Shown one piece after another: positions 12,135-20,842 of a stretch of DNA of 32,943 nucleotides. Each line of letters begins with the position of its first letter. Position 1 is the stretch's first letter. The notes beneath the pieces are model-generated. The model was not told the origin of the DNA, ran no database searches, and was given only the letters and a program-made list of their open reading frames with translations. Position numbers and translations under genes: made by a program. The DNA is from Symsagittifera roscoffensis (lineage: Eukaryota; Xenacoelomorpha; Acoela; Convolutidae): positions 1-32,943 of the forward strand of contig NW_026970619.1 in the NCBI RefSeq assembly GCF_963678635.1. Direction: 5' to 3'.

Positions 12135-12490
12135 GGGGGGGGGGGGGGGTGTTATGGCGCGACTTAAGAAAAGGCTTGAGCAGCGCGACTTAAGAAAATA
12201 CTTTTGGCATTTTGCTCAGTCGCGCAGATTGCGGCAGTTTGTTCTCAGTCGCGCCGGTCCGGAATTGTACATTGTTTTGCGCCATTACCTTAGGTTGCAC
12301 CGGTCCCGACGGTTTTTTGAGTCGCCCGCGTCGCGGTGTTTATTTTTTTCAGTCGCGCCTGTCTTCAATCGCCAAGTTTAGTTTCGTTCTGGAATTGCTA
12401 ATATGATGTCGCGCCGGTCTAAAATTGCCAATTTTTGTTCGCACCAGTTTTTTCTTAAGTCGCGAACCACGACCGGAGGGGGGGGGGGGG
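12135..12490. repeat. GC-rich foldback block bounded by G15 and G13 tracts (repeat family C, copy 1)
   Basis: A block with GC content far above its surroundings lies between G15 (12135-12149) and G13 (12478-12490). CGCGACTTAAGAAAA occurs twice near the left end (about 12157 and 12185), and its reverse complement TTTTCTTAAGTCGCG lies near the right end (about 12450-12464), so the ends could pair. Between them GTCGCGCC and TCGCGCCGGTC words recur. The same CTTAAGTCGCG motif builds the array at 18374-18557. Open frames here are a by-product of the GC-rich repeat. Confidence 0.7.
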
Positions 12491-13100
12491 TGAGGTAGCA
12501 CTTTGTTTTACAAATAAATAATTAAAATCAATTCGCAGTTTGGCAGCAATTTTCCACGTACGTCGATTGTGCAGCTCCTTAAGTGTTTTCGTGGAACAAC
12601 CATTATTGTAAAAGTTACCACGCTCAATCAATCAGCACCAACAAAATCGGAAAAACTTATCTTATCGTCTCTTTTCACAAATTTTGTTGTTTTCAACGTT
12701 GTATGAGCATTTTTAACCCCTTTTTTCTATTTAGTTTTAGAATTTTAAAAACACGCAAAGTCGTAAACATTTTAAAAACACACTAACACGAAATCTTTAG
12801 GAAAGGATGGAAAAAGGTTGTATTTCGTTGAACTCTTATATTTTTGAATTTTGTGTTTTTTTACTCAAATCAAAGCTCTCGAGAGCAAAAACTGTTTGAA
12901 AAAAAAGGGTTCTAAAAGAGTACATATATAACTAATAGCAGCACTGGACTATCGTCAGCAGCCGAGATATTTGAAGTTGTCTCACCTTTACTTATTTTCT
13001 TCTGCCTAATTCCCTGTGAGTCATTATATATTTGTTGCTCTAACGTTATGAAAAATTTAATGAAAGTTGTTTTTTTTTGGCAGAGATAAATTGGAAAGGT
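12491..13100. other. AT-rich DNA without a visible gene
   Basis: Nothing recognisable on either strand. Confidence 0.5.
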
Positions 13101-13115
13101 GATATATTTTTGTAT

Positions 13116-13349
13116 AATTTTTGGGCTCTTTCCCAGTTCCCCCCCCCCTTTTCAAAATACCGAATTTTATGTTTGATTTACGTGTTATTATGGCTAAATG
13201 TGTGATATTACGCTGTAAAGTATGAAGAACAAATCTGTTCACAGTTGTCGATTTGTTCACCACGCCAAATTTCATTGCATTATGACAACGTTAAAAAGAC
13301 TTTTCAGTATTGAATTTGAAAGGGGGGAACTGGAAAAGAGCCAATTTTT
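13116..13349. repeat. short inverted repeat with C- and G-run arms
   Basis: The left arm (13116-13152, containing GGGCTCTTTCCCAGTTCC followed by a run of about ten C) is matched by the reverse complement of the right arm (13318-13349, containing GGGGGGAACTGGAAAAGAGCC). Arms of roughly 32-37 bp flank about 165 bp. This is a foldback or MITE-like shape, or an inverted local duplication. Confidence 0.55.
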
Positions 13350-13410
13350 GCTCACTAAGTTGCGCCAAGATCATAAAACTAATCTTGAAACCCTCGACAC
13401 AACAAAATAG
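13222..13410 (+). CDS. small open frame, 62 codons, unknown
   Basis: This is an ATG-initiated frame of 62 codons ending in TAG. Its residues are mixed and charged (FERGELEKSQFLLTKLRQDH) rather than Phe/Lys-rich, which is why I note it. Against it: the right arm of a nucleotide inverted repeat lies inside it, there is no visible promoter or splice partner, and no family is recognised. It may be a chance frame or a relic. Confidence 0.15.
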   Translation: MKNKSVHSCRFVHHAKFHCIMTTLKRLFSIEFERGELEKSQFLLTKLRQDHKTNLETLDTTK

Positions 13411-14340
13411 TGAACAGTTTCGAATAAACAACTTGACTAATGTGTGGCAACGACAAGGTGAATGGGACAAGTAAAACACGTAAAACAAATAAAGTACATA
13501 AACATATTGCACAAGTGTATTTTATATAGTAAATAAGCGACAGCTACATACTGCGACGAGAAAATTTGTTCGTACTCAATAAACACGTAGGGTCAAGTTG
13601 TGAACTAATTTAGAGATGCAACGTAAGCTGTTGCTTATCTGGTGTGAAAAAAATGTAAACATTTTGAACAGAACACAAGTTTCAAAAGTTTCAAGGCTAG
13701 CACGAGATTTGTTCTTTCTAATTTGTTTTAGTTGAGTTTTTCACTAGTTTTCAAATTGTGCATAAATCTCTCGAGTATTGCCTTAAAAATTAAAATCTGA
13801 CACGGAAACCTATTGAACAAAATGTGCTTTATATCAGTAACGCAACTAAAAAGTAGATTGGTACGTACTGTTTTTATAGAAACAATTTATAAAAAAAAAT
13901 TCAAAAAATTTACAAAAATGCTTAAGACAATTAATTTTTTACATATTTTAAAATTCAAACTCTGTTGCTTTTTTGCGAAAAAGTCTAAACAGCGAAACGA
14001 GAAATGTTCTATAGCTGCACCTCTCAAAAAACGTTTTCAAGTATTTTCTCGCTCATTCCTGATCAAAAATGTACAATTTGAGTTCCTCAATTGCAAGGGT
14101 CTCAATGTTAGTGATATTTCAATTTTTTGCTTTTCAAATGAGTCAGGCAAAAAAATATGCTAATAAAATAGTATTTTCACGCGAGAATAGAACAAAATTC
14201 ATGATCATAAAGATTTAGAGAATAATTTTTGAATTCAGAGTTCTGATGTGTAATTGGTCGCACAACTTTATTTTCTCCAGTATTTGGCTGGCAACAATTG
14301 ATTTCCTTGAACTTCAGTTTGCAAAGAAGTCATTACGTTT
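13411..14340. other. AT-rich upstream region of the secreted-protein gene
   Basis: A frame of about 114 codons from ATG 13822 to the TAA at 14161-14163 is Phe/Lys-rich and lacks any domain or signal; at this base composition chance is likely. I see no other exon or repeat. Upstream control elements for the gene starting at 14399 should lie here, but apart from the TATA box none can be named from sequence alone. Confidence 0.45.
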
Positions 14341-14348
14341 TATATAAA
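14341..14348 (+). promoter_or_regulatory. TATA box of the three-exon gene
   Basis: TATATAAA lies 51-58 bases before the ATG at 14399. A start about 25-30 bases downstream (near 14366-14372) would give a 5' leader of about 30 nt and would leave out or only just exclude the upstream ATG at 14361, which otherwise opens a 10-codon frame ending at 14391-14393. Confidence 0.55.
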
Positions 14349-14398
14349 AGTCAGAAGTCCATGAAAGACAAAAAACAGCGTGTGAAATTGTGAAAAAG

Positions 14399-14894
14399 AT
14401 GTTTCATTTTGCTTCTTACATCCTAATGTTGGTTTTTTACCGGTTTGTTCTTTGCTCACAAACACAAAAATGTGGATCAGAGGGCCAGTGTCTATGCAGA
14501 TATGAGGGATACGGGAAGCAGGAGCTGGCAATCACCCATTGTAATGCAGTGACTCGATTAGAGATTCCGAGTTTTTGCCAGAAAAGCAGCTATAAAGGTG
14601 TTAGGATTTCACCTACATATATCGGTACAAAAACGTATTTGACAAACCAAACAATTTTAATAGATGTCGAAGAAGCAACTAAAATAAGTGATAACTTCAC
14701 AGTGGAAAAAACACCTGGATATTGGTTTGATGTTTTTTTGCATCTTAAAATTGATGGTGCAACAAAGCTGAAAAATATAAAAGCTATCAGTAAGGCCTTT
14801 AGAAGGAGACAACAGACTTTGGCGGGAATTGCAATCCGCAACTCGCCGCTCATAAATTTGGCTGAAGTTCATGATCTCATATGGCAAGACACGA
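14399..14894 (+). CDS. secreted cysteine-containing glycoprotein, exon 1 of 3
   Basis: First coding exon of a predicted 556-residue protein. It starts at ATG 14399, because the next 20 residues (MFHFASYILMLVFYRFVLCS) form a classic signal peptide, with cleavage likely near CS-QTQ. Next comes a short cysteine cluster, CGSEGQCLC followed by Cys near residues 45 and 59, then a mixed domain with N-glycosylation sequons NQT and NFT. The exon ends at a strong donor, A|GTAAGT (14895), in phase 1; without splicing the frame stops two codons later. A TATA box sits 51 bases upstream. The protein should enter the secretory pathway; no transmembrane segment follows the signal. I do not recognise the family, so function is unknown. 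The exon itself is well supported; its link to exon 2 rests on phase and spacing. Confidence 0.75.
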
Positions 14895-15099
14895 GTAAGT
14901 AAATTGAATGTATTATACAGCTTGAAACTGACTGCAAATCAGACCGCTTAAAAATTTTCTATTATAAGTCTTCGGAGTTAAGTTAAGCTATTTCTACTTG
15001 AGTTTTTATTGCAACCTTCAAATTAGATTTGCATACAAAGCTCGCGAGCTCATTAAAAAATAATTAGGCCGAAAACAAACATGGATTTAACTATGCAGA

Positions 15100-15480
15100 A
15101 GAATAAACCGTGAGGAAAAAACTAGAAATTTGAGTAGCTGTGGTAAATAGCCAAAACTACAAAAGAACTGCTATATAAAAAAAGTTTCGAGGCCCACTAT
15201 GAATAGATTTTTTGCATTTAGAACCATAATTAGCGAATCCAGAAAAAAATGGTTTTTATAAGTCAAACAAAAACACTACATCATTCTTTGTCTGATTTAG
15301 AGAAGGAAAACGTACAGGAACTAAAGTTTTTTGATGTTTAATGTCTGAAAAAAGCTCAAATGCTGTTTCAAATTGCTCTCAAGTGTTTGAAAAAGGGCAG
15401 TAGTAAAGAAGTCTGACACTGTGTTCAGGAGGAAAAGTCGTGGGTGGGGTCAACTTTATACACATCATTGGTTACAGGTG
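15100..15480. other. intron 1, first part: nothing recognised
   Basis: AT-rich intron sequence after the exon 1 donor. No exon or repeat is visible before the GATCC minisatellite. Confidence 0.5.
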
Positions 15481-15486
15481 ATTTCT

Positions 15487-15600
15487 AATGATCCCTATGA
15501 AAAAATCATTTATCCTCAAGGATCCCTATGTATACATAAGGATCGCTCATGATCCCAATGTAAAATAAATGATCCTTGAGTATAACTAATGATCCCTTCG
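15487..15600. repeat. degenerate GATCC minisatellite
   Basis: Five to six degenerate copies of a word like AATGATCCCTATG (15487, 15518, 15548, 15568, 15588) are spaced about 20-31 bases apart. It lies in intron 1. Confidence 0.65.
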
Positions 15601-15849
15601 GCAAGCTATGTTGTAATCTAATTCAACTGTAATTGTGCAATGCGTCAATAATTGTGCAAGTCTTTGCGATTGGGTTATTTCAATATTTCAACAAACTCTT
15701 GAAATAACAGTTATGAAAGAAAATGGTTGAATTAAACACAAAAGTTTGACAGCACCAAAAGAATTTAGGGTCAGTTTCAATTTGGAATTTCCCAATACCA
15801 TTCTTGATAAAATCAAATCAAAAATAGGTTGAAAGTAGCTTGTAATTAC

Positions 15850-16070
15850 CTACGTGTGAACAAACATGGTAAGTAAGCATACTTTTTTACACTGAATTAC
15901 ATAATTAAACTTGTGTTTAACACATGTCAAACGCACGACTATCGAGTTTTTGTTTGTTATGCCTCTCTCTGATAGCGCTGGTGTATCTTCAACTGCTTTG
16001 CGATCGAGAAACCCTTCATAATCTGAAATTGAAGAAATTACTGCGTTCAGATCGACCAAATCTTTGCTCT
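15850..16070 (-). pseudogene. minus-strand continuation of the antisense coding unit, in another frame
   Basis: Past the stop at 16080 the minus strand stays protein-like in a different frame: DLVDLNAVISSISDYEGFLD then RKAVEDTPALSERGITNKNS. Either a frameshift separates it from the exon at 16535-16080, or a small intron does: a good acceptor (TTTCTTCAATTTCAG) lies inside this stretch on the minus strand, but the donor available before the stop (CTC|GTGGGT) is weak. It probably ends near 15930 as the composition becomes AT-rich. Confidence 0.35.
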
Positions 16071-16079
16071 CAGCGAATT

Positions 16080-16535
16080 CTAACCCACGAGTTCTATCTG
16101 CATATGAAGCTTCATTGTTTCTGTGCTACTCAACAGGTCTCTCAACGATTGGCTCGGTTGAGTATCAGTCTTAGGAGAGCTATCTTCTGACGGATAGTTT
16201 AACTTGTATGAGGATTTCTTATTCGTTCTAGTTCTCTGGATCGCAGTCAACCATTTCATCTTTTCCTCAAAAAAATTCAAACAAGCCTCTATATCTTCAA
16301 ACTCGTGATAGCTGGCACGATTTATTTTATTCCCTTTTGTATCATCATCATTGCGGTTGCTATCAGTACCATCAGGAAAAACAGAAGCACTCAAAGCTCG
16401 GTAGTGGCCATACGGCAAGGTGGAAATTCCACCGCTGAGAATACATCTCTTGTCATCGTAGACTGACAATGCGGTTTTGTTTACTCGAACATTGCTTAGA
16501 ACATGCCTCCTGGCGATGATGCGAGAATTCCAGAT
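16080..16535 (-). CDS. antisense exon with DDKR...TLPYGHY motif, polymerase-B-element-like
   Basis: On the minus strand, 151 codons run from just after an acceptor (CACTAAG| at 16536) to TAG at 16080-16082. The first third reads ARRHVLSNVRVNKTALSVYD, then DDKRCILSGGISTLPYGHYR. This DDKR-x9-T-L-P-Y-G-H-Y pattern reminds me of the C-terminal end of DNA polymerase B proteins from Maverick/Polinton elements. That recognition is from memory and is the main basis for the call. The rest is acidic and serine-rich, with no motif I can name. The exon starts in phase 0, matching the phase-0 donor of the upstream minus-strand exon at 16899. It lies wholly within intron 1 of the plus-strand secreted-protein gene. 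It may be an element relic or a domesticated or host gene. Confidence 0.45.
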   Translation of the reverse strand: MWNSRIIARRHVLSNVRVNKTALSVYDDKRCILSGGISTLPYGHYRALSASVFPDGTDSNRNDDDTKGNKINRASYHEFEDIEACLNFFEEKMKWLTAIQRTRTNKKSSYKLNYPSEDSSPKTDTQPSQSLRDLLSSTETMKLHMQIELVG

Positions 16536-16898
16536 CTTAGTGTAACATAAAAGAATAACGAAAAAACAGTCAGCATGGGGTTGATAGCCGAAAAAACAAA
16601 TGATAAAAAATTTTTTTTGAAAAATTGGGAAAAGGCATAGACAAATCATCTGGTGAGAAAAAACTCAAAATGTGTGGACGTGATTAAGCAGTTTACTAAG
16701 TAAACGCAGTTTTTAAGATGAGATAGATTATCTTAGACAAGACACAATGCCATCGACAAAACGTTTATATCAAATGATACTGATAGATACGAAGACCTGA
16801 AGTTACATCAAAGTATGACGACAAAAAATTCCGAAAACAGTAACGGGTCATGCAAAAAAGCTTGAAATTTCTTTTCTAAAGCTGGTTCACCAATTTAC

Positions 16899-17186
16899 TG
16901 AAATTTCTGTGTTTCCAGTAATTTCGCGGGTTTCAAATTTCTTTGGCTCAAAAATCTTGGGATCACAATTTCTCAATACGGATTCTGTTTGTGAATTTTT
17001 TGAAAAACACATTTCAGAAAACTTATCTAAGTTTACAGCTAAAACTATTTGAACTTGTGTTTCCTCGCGCGGTCCAAATCCGATATTATCATGCAGTTTT
17101 TGCTTCAGGTTTTTCAACATAATGCCTTGATATGCCGTATATATTTTTGCATACTTTAGTGAATCAGCAGTTTCATTTGATAAAAT
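16899..17186 (-). CDS. antisense phase-0 exon, 96 codons, upstream partner of 16535-16080
   Basis: On the minus strand an acceptor, CGAATCTTAACAG|, precedes 17186 and a donor, TCA|GTAAAT, follows 16899. The 288 bases between form exactly 96 open codons in phase 0, reading ILSNETADSLKYAKIYTAYQ at the start and EPKKFETREITGNTEIS at the end. If the donor is not used, the frame stops at 16887. Amino-acid composition is ordinary and unlike chance frames here. The next minus-strand exon (16535-16080) also begins in phase 0 after an intron of 363 nt (16898-16536), so the two are probably parts of one protein. The first half of this exon is duplicated at 17893-18015. I see no start codon context; earlier exons may lie further right or be lost. 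Confidence 0.45.
17055..17177. repeat. 123-bp direct duplication, copy 1 (within the antisense exon)
   Basis: Aligns without gaps to 17893-18015 at a constant offset of 838. I count 4 mismatches in 123 bases (about 97% identity). Words such as CCTCGCGCGGTCCAAATCC are shared exactly. Confidence 0.95.
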
Positions 17187-17291
17187 CTGTTAAGATTCGA
17201 GGAAATTAGTCTTGTACGTAAGCAGTTTTGTCAATCCCAGATTATTTTAGGTAATGAGTTGACAAAAAGTCTAAATTTTCTTGCTATGTTT

Positions 17292-17570
17292 TTTTCAAAG
17301 AAGGCATTTGATCCCGTTGATCGAGACGTTATGTTTTTACATGGAACATTTTCAAACACGACTTTTCAGAGAACATTCAAAATCTAAGGGGTAGTTCAAT
17401 GGCCAAGATTTTGTTGATTCAAACAAATCCTTTCTGATAGGTTAGAAGGCAAGACGGGTGTTGGAAAGGATTAGTGAAGGGTCCTATTTTGTTGTTTTTC
17501 TCTGATCACTTTTCATCTATCTTGCATGCATATGGCATACAGTTTCTTATCATTTTATACATAATTTTTC
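17292..17570 (+). pseudogene. LINE-type reverse transcriptase relic
   Basis: Two blocks in different frames match conserved reverse transcriptase regions of non-LTR retrotransposons. At 17292-17340 the plus strand reads FSKKAFDPVDRDVMF, like the family motif SKAFDxVDHxxL. From about 17444 it reads RQDGCWKGLVKGPILLFFSD, matching the order of the later motif (G-x-QGSxLGPxLFxxxxxD) with damage. A TAA and a frameshift lie between, and the YADD box is not visible downstream. It is a dead fragment in intron 1, lying between the two copies of the 123-bp duplication. Confidence 0.5.
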
Positions 17571-17892
17571 ATGATTTTTGATACTTTAAAACAACTTAGA
17601 GGAAAAAACTCACCCATAATTTTTAATTTGGATACAGTAAAAACACATTTTTTGAGTTTGTATATTCAAAACACTGCCAAATTTGAAAGCGAGAAGCAAA
17701 TCTTTCTGCGCTTATGACAAAAACATTTCCCTGAATTTAATTTATACAATAATTTCACATTATGATTTTTTGCAAATAAATGATAAGAAAACCAGTTAAT
17801 TCGAAACAATTAGATGAGCGTCAAATCCATCAGCATTACAGAAAAAATATGTATTTCCATATCTTAGAGATAACAGTAATCTACTGGAGTTA

Positions 17893-18015
17893 TTGTGTTT
17901 CCTCGCGCGGTCCAAATCCGATATTATCGTGCAGTTTTTACTTCAGGTTTTTCAACATTATGCCTTGATATGCCGTATATATTTTTGCACACTTTAGTGA
18001 ATCAGCAGTTTCATT
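17893..18015. repeat. 123-bp direct duplication, copy 2 (broken exon copy)
   Basis: Gap-free match to 17055-17177 with 4 mismatches. Read on the minus strand as the antisense exon, one mismatch turns CAA (Gln in copy 1) into TAA, so this copy cannot encode the same segment. Homology stops abruptly at both ends, and the exon acceptor is not included. Confidence 0.95.
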
Positions 18016-18370
18016 AACTAATTGTATATGGTTTATGGTTTATTTTCTCCAATAAAATATTATTTAAATTATCACAAAAGGAAATTATCACTCTTAAAAC
18101 ACCTAGACTTTTAGCATGCTAAAATCCAGCGAGACCCAAAAAATTTCCCAGTATTTGGAAAACTGATATTTTTTTCACCTTCACATTCACATCTAGAAGA
18201 AAAATTGAAATTGATTTTTTCATTTTTTTAACAACGAACAGTTTTTTCAATAATAACATGTGAACCTCTGGTTTCTGTGATTAGGTTAAAAAAGCATGGA
18301 ACTTTTTCAAAAATTAAACAAAAATAGTTTTGCTTTCATTAAAATTTGTCTCCAGACTATTAACCGAGTC
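18016..18370. other. intron 1, AT-rich part
   Basis: No exon, RNA gene or repeat recognised. Confidence 0.5.
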
Positions 18371-18373
18371 GAT

Positions 18374-18557
18374 GTCCGCGACTTAAGAAAAGACTTTGTA
18401 AGTTGCGCTGCACACCGTTTTCTGACTGGGTTTCTCAGTCGTGCTGCAGGCTTAAGTCGCGCGGTCAGTCTTTTCTTAAGTCGCGCCGTCAGTTTTTTCT
18501 TAAACTGCGCCGCTTAAGTCTTTTCCTAAGTCGCGCCGTCAGTCGTTTCTTAAGTAG
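18374..18557 (-). repeat. CTTAAGTCGCG minisatellite (repeat family C, copy 2)
   Basis: About six degenerate units of roughly 24 bp, each carrying CTTAAGTCGCG or a close variant followed by CCGTCAGT. On the minus strand the unit core is CGCGACTTAAGAAAA, the same sequence as at 12157 and 12185. One leftmost unit (18376) is in the opposite orientation to the rest, so the array is bounded by inverted copies as in the 12.1-12.5 kb block. Confidence 0.75.
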
Positions 18558-18559
18558 CG

Positions 18560-18570
18560 GGCCTCGAACC
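18560..18570 (-). promoter_or_regulatory. pol III B-box-like word next to the minisatellite
   Basis: The minus strand reads GGTTCGAGGCC, a full match to the B-box pattern GGTTCGANNCC, directly upstream of the CGCGACTTAAGAAAA array on that strand. A complete tRNA does not fold around it (the T stem does not pair), so a tRNA-derived SINE head is the only reading I can offer, and it is weak because no A box was found. Confidence 0.25.
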
Positions 18571-18959
18571 GGGTATGTGCTACTATTACAGCAACCTGGT
18601 ATCTTTTTCTCTATTGCAGCAGACCAATTGTGTTTTAAATTGTTTGCGAGTTCGATCCAAACCAGTAACTGCATCGCTCAGAACTTTTTGCTGCTTCCAA
18701 TATGAAACATTTTGTCTAAAGAAAATTTTGAATATGCTATCCCTCTAATATGCTATCACTATTTTTGATAGAGGGGAAAGAAAACATTACTAACAAATTT
18801 TGACGATCACTCAAATTAGGAAACTTGTTGGATTTGATTTTTTTTCTGTGAAACTTTAATGCTAAACATTGCTGTCTACCTTGTTCAGTTTTTCTGCTGT
18901 TATCTAAAATTAATTTCCTTAACTCCCCTAAAGTCTGATTTGCCTATAAACATCTATAG
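18571..18959. other. intron 1, last part
   Basis: AT-rich sequence up to the exon 2 acceptor; nothing else recognised. Confidence 0.5.
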
Positions 18960-19922
18960 AGCCTGAAAAGTTTGGAGATAGCAGTAAGTCGGCGTGGCAT
19001 CCTAATGATGGTCGGGTTTTCAGGCTTCTTTGTTTGGTCAATTTTAATGGATCATCTCAGCCAGACATGGATTTTTTTTTACCAACTGACTCCAGTGTTA
19101 TCGAAAACGTTCCCAATGCAGTTCGCTTTCAATCCCGTTTTGACAAGGTTTTTCCACCATCGCAGCTCTTAGTCAATTGTAACTTTGACTCTGGTAACTA
19201 TATGGCTCAATTTAAAAAAAAGAGAAATACAACTACGCAGGCTAATGAGTTTTTGATATTTGACAAACTGACAAATGATTTGAATTATCCTATCTTAATT
19301 CAAACAAAAGAAGATGCGGAAGTTTTTTCAAGCAATTCAAAAACAATTATTTATTTCGGATCAAGTCAACAAAAACCAGGTACTCGAGTTTTTCCTCTGG
19401 ACAGTTTATTCAGGACGCTAAAAACTGACACGTTCGTTTTAACCGGTTTACCTGACCGCGTTGATTATGGAGCACTGGGAACATATGAACTGAAGTTTGA
19501 AAATTTTTGGCATGAATGTAAAGACAACTCTGAAGAAAATTGTGGACCTTTTGAAATAGATGAGTATACAAATCAACAATGGAACAAAACGCAATGCCAT
19601 GAAATCAAAAATCTACGACTCTGTGAATTGTGTTTTTTGCAATTTTTTATGTTAGATGCCAAAAAGGGTAAAGTTATTGATCGTTGTCAAAACGGCCAAT
19701 CTCCGAATGGCTTAAGCGTTATCAAATGTACGAACGAATGCCCACGAATAAGGTTTATGCCCAACGAAACAAAGTGGTCTCGTCAAAAGTATGAAGAAGT
19801 GTTTTCGGGTTACACATTATGCCAGAGTGCGCGTAAAGTGACAGATTACTGCCACATGAACGGAACAATGAAGTATTATGATGACAGTCAGTCGTCTGGT
19901 TTGTTGACACCAGACACCTCAG
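18960..19922 (+). CDS. secreted cysteine-containing glycoprotein, exon 2 of 3
   Basis: This large exon (963 bases, 321 codons) carries most of the protein. I place its start after CATCTATAG| at 18959, because this acceptor matches the phase-1 donor of exon 1 and the frame before 19024 is open and coding-like (KSAWHPNDGRVFRLLC). A stronger-looking acceptor (GGTTTTCAG|, exon from 19024) would need a phase-2 partner that exon 1 does not offer. The middle has many cysteines (CKDNSEENCG, CHEIKNLRLCELC, CQNG, CTNEC, C, C), consistent with disulfides outside the cell. Sequons NKT, NET and NGT are present, and some TTT/QQ-rich linkers. The exon ends TPDTS at a donor, TCAG|GTACAA, in phase 1. Unspliced, the frame runs 26 more codons to TGA at 20000-20002. 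No known domain is recognised. Confidence 0.8.
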
Positions 19923-19990
19923 GTACAATTTTCCTTTTCTTTTATTTACGCGATGAAAACAGTGCTGATTTAAATTATGAGGACAATTCG

Positions 19991-19996
19991 AATAAA
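19991..19996 (+). terminator. possible intronic poly(A) signal
   Basis: AATAAA overlaps the last codons of the unspliced exon 2 reading frame, 4 bases before its TGA. It would allow a shorter isoform ending with 26 intron-encoded residues. AT-rich DNA makes chance AATAAA words common. Confidence 0.25.
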
Positions 19997-20176
19997 ACTT
20001 GAAAACTAAAATGCGTATTTATTAAAATGGGTTGACTTTATAGAAAAAATGATAAAGAAAATATTTACTAAGAGTTTTAGCTGATAGGAAGCAAATTTCT
20101 TGCAAGTTCCGGCCCAGAAACTTACCCAGAAACCAATCATTCTCAGCATTTTTCATGAAGCAAAAATAACGCCTAA

Positions 20177-20462
20177 ACTATTAGTTCAGCCGCTGACAAA
20201 ACTATACCAAAGTGAGCTGTTTATATAGCCCCACAAACTCTAAGAGGAAGAAAACCTCTGAAAACTTTAGCAAATCGTTTTAAAAGTGTTTCAAAATAAA
20301 AAATTAGTGTTTTATCACGCAAAAATGACAAAGCAAAAGTGAGAACAAAACATAATTAATTTTAATTATACAAAATTTAGAAGAATTTAACCTTCTTAAA
20401 TTTTGTTGGGCCACATAAGAGGCTCACTTCGATTTAGTTTTGTCAGCAACTAAGCTAATAGT
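20177..20462. repeat. foldback (MITE-like) element in intron 2
   Basis: The left arm (20177-20234) and right arm (20405-20462) are inverted copies about 58 bp long with scattered mismatches. The best run is GCTGACAAAACTA (20192-20204) paired with TAGTTTTGTCAGC (20435-20447), and both arms share AGTGAGC. A second, inner hairpin occurs near 20370-20402. It has the shape of a short non-autonomous DNA transposon, but no clear target-site duplication was found. Confidence 0.6.
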
Positions 20463-20842
20463 GTCAGCATAATTTGTGTTTTGCTAAAATACATAAAACG
20501 ATCGAGTGTGGGGTACAGTTTTGTAGCCGAACTTTACAAAAAACTGCACCATATCATTTCTGATAGTTTAACGTGAGTTTTGTTTCATGTTTTTTTGTGT
20601 AAAGTCAATTTAATTTGAGAATCTAAGATTTTCTCGAGGAGGGGAGAATTTCAAAAAAAATCACCAATTTTGTCTATTTTTTTGGTTTTTTAAGTCGACC
20701 GAATTGATTTTCCGAGCTCTCAAAAATCACTAACAAATCGTATTCGACCAAATTGTTTGCGCAGCAGATAACGTTATTTTAAAAAATGAGGCGAAAAAGT
20801 GTGTTTTTCCGGCACGCGCTAGCCCTCAAAATTTGTATATAT

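Noticed and set aside
12133-12406. Arg-rich frames such as RLKKRLEQRDLRKYFW
   Set aside because: They arise from translation of the CGCGACTTAAG repeat and recur in another frame at 18.4 kb.
13813-14163. Open frame of about 115 codons just upstream of the secreted-protein gene
   Set aside because: Lys/Phe-rich and low in complexity, with no recognisable signal. A frame of this length can arise by chance in a window this size.
15487-15600. CRISPR-like array (repeated GATCC words)
   Set aside because: Units are degenerate and spacing is irregular (10-31 bases), and the context is eukaryotic. It is a minisatellite.
18540-18700. Possible tRNA gene around GGTTCGAGGCC (minus) or GAGTTCGATCC (plus, near 18650)
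   Set aside because: The T stem does not pair around either loop, and no A box or acceptor stem is found at the right distance. At most a pol III B-box relic.
19015-19024. GGTTTTCAG as the true exon 2 acceptor
   Set aside because: It is the better-looking site, but its phase does not match the exon 1 donor, while the frame upstream to 18960 is open, coding-like and phase-compatible.
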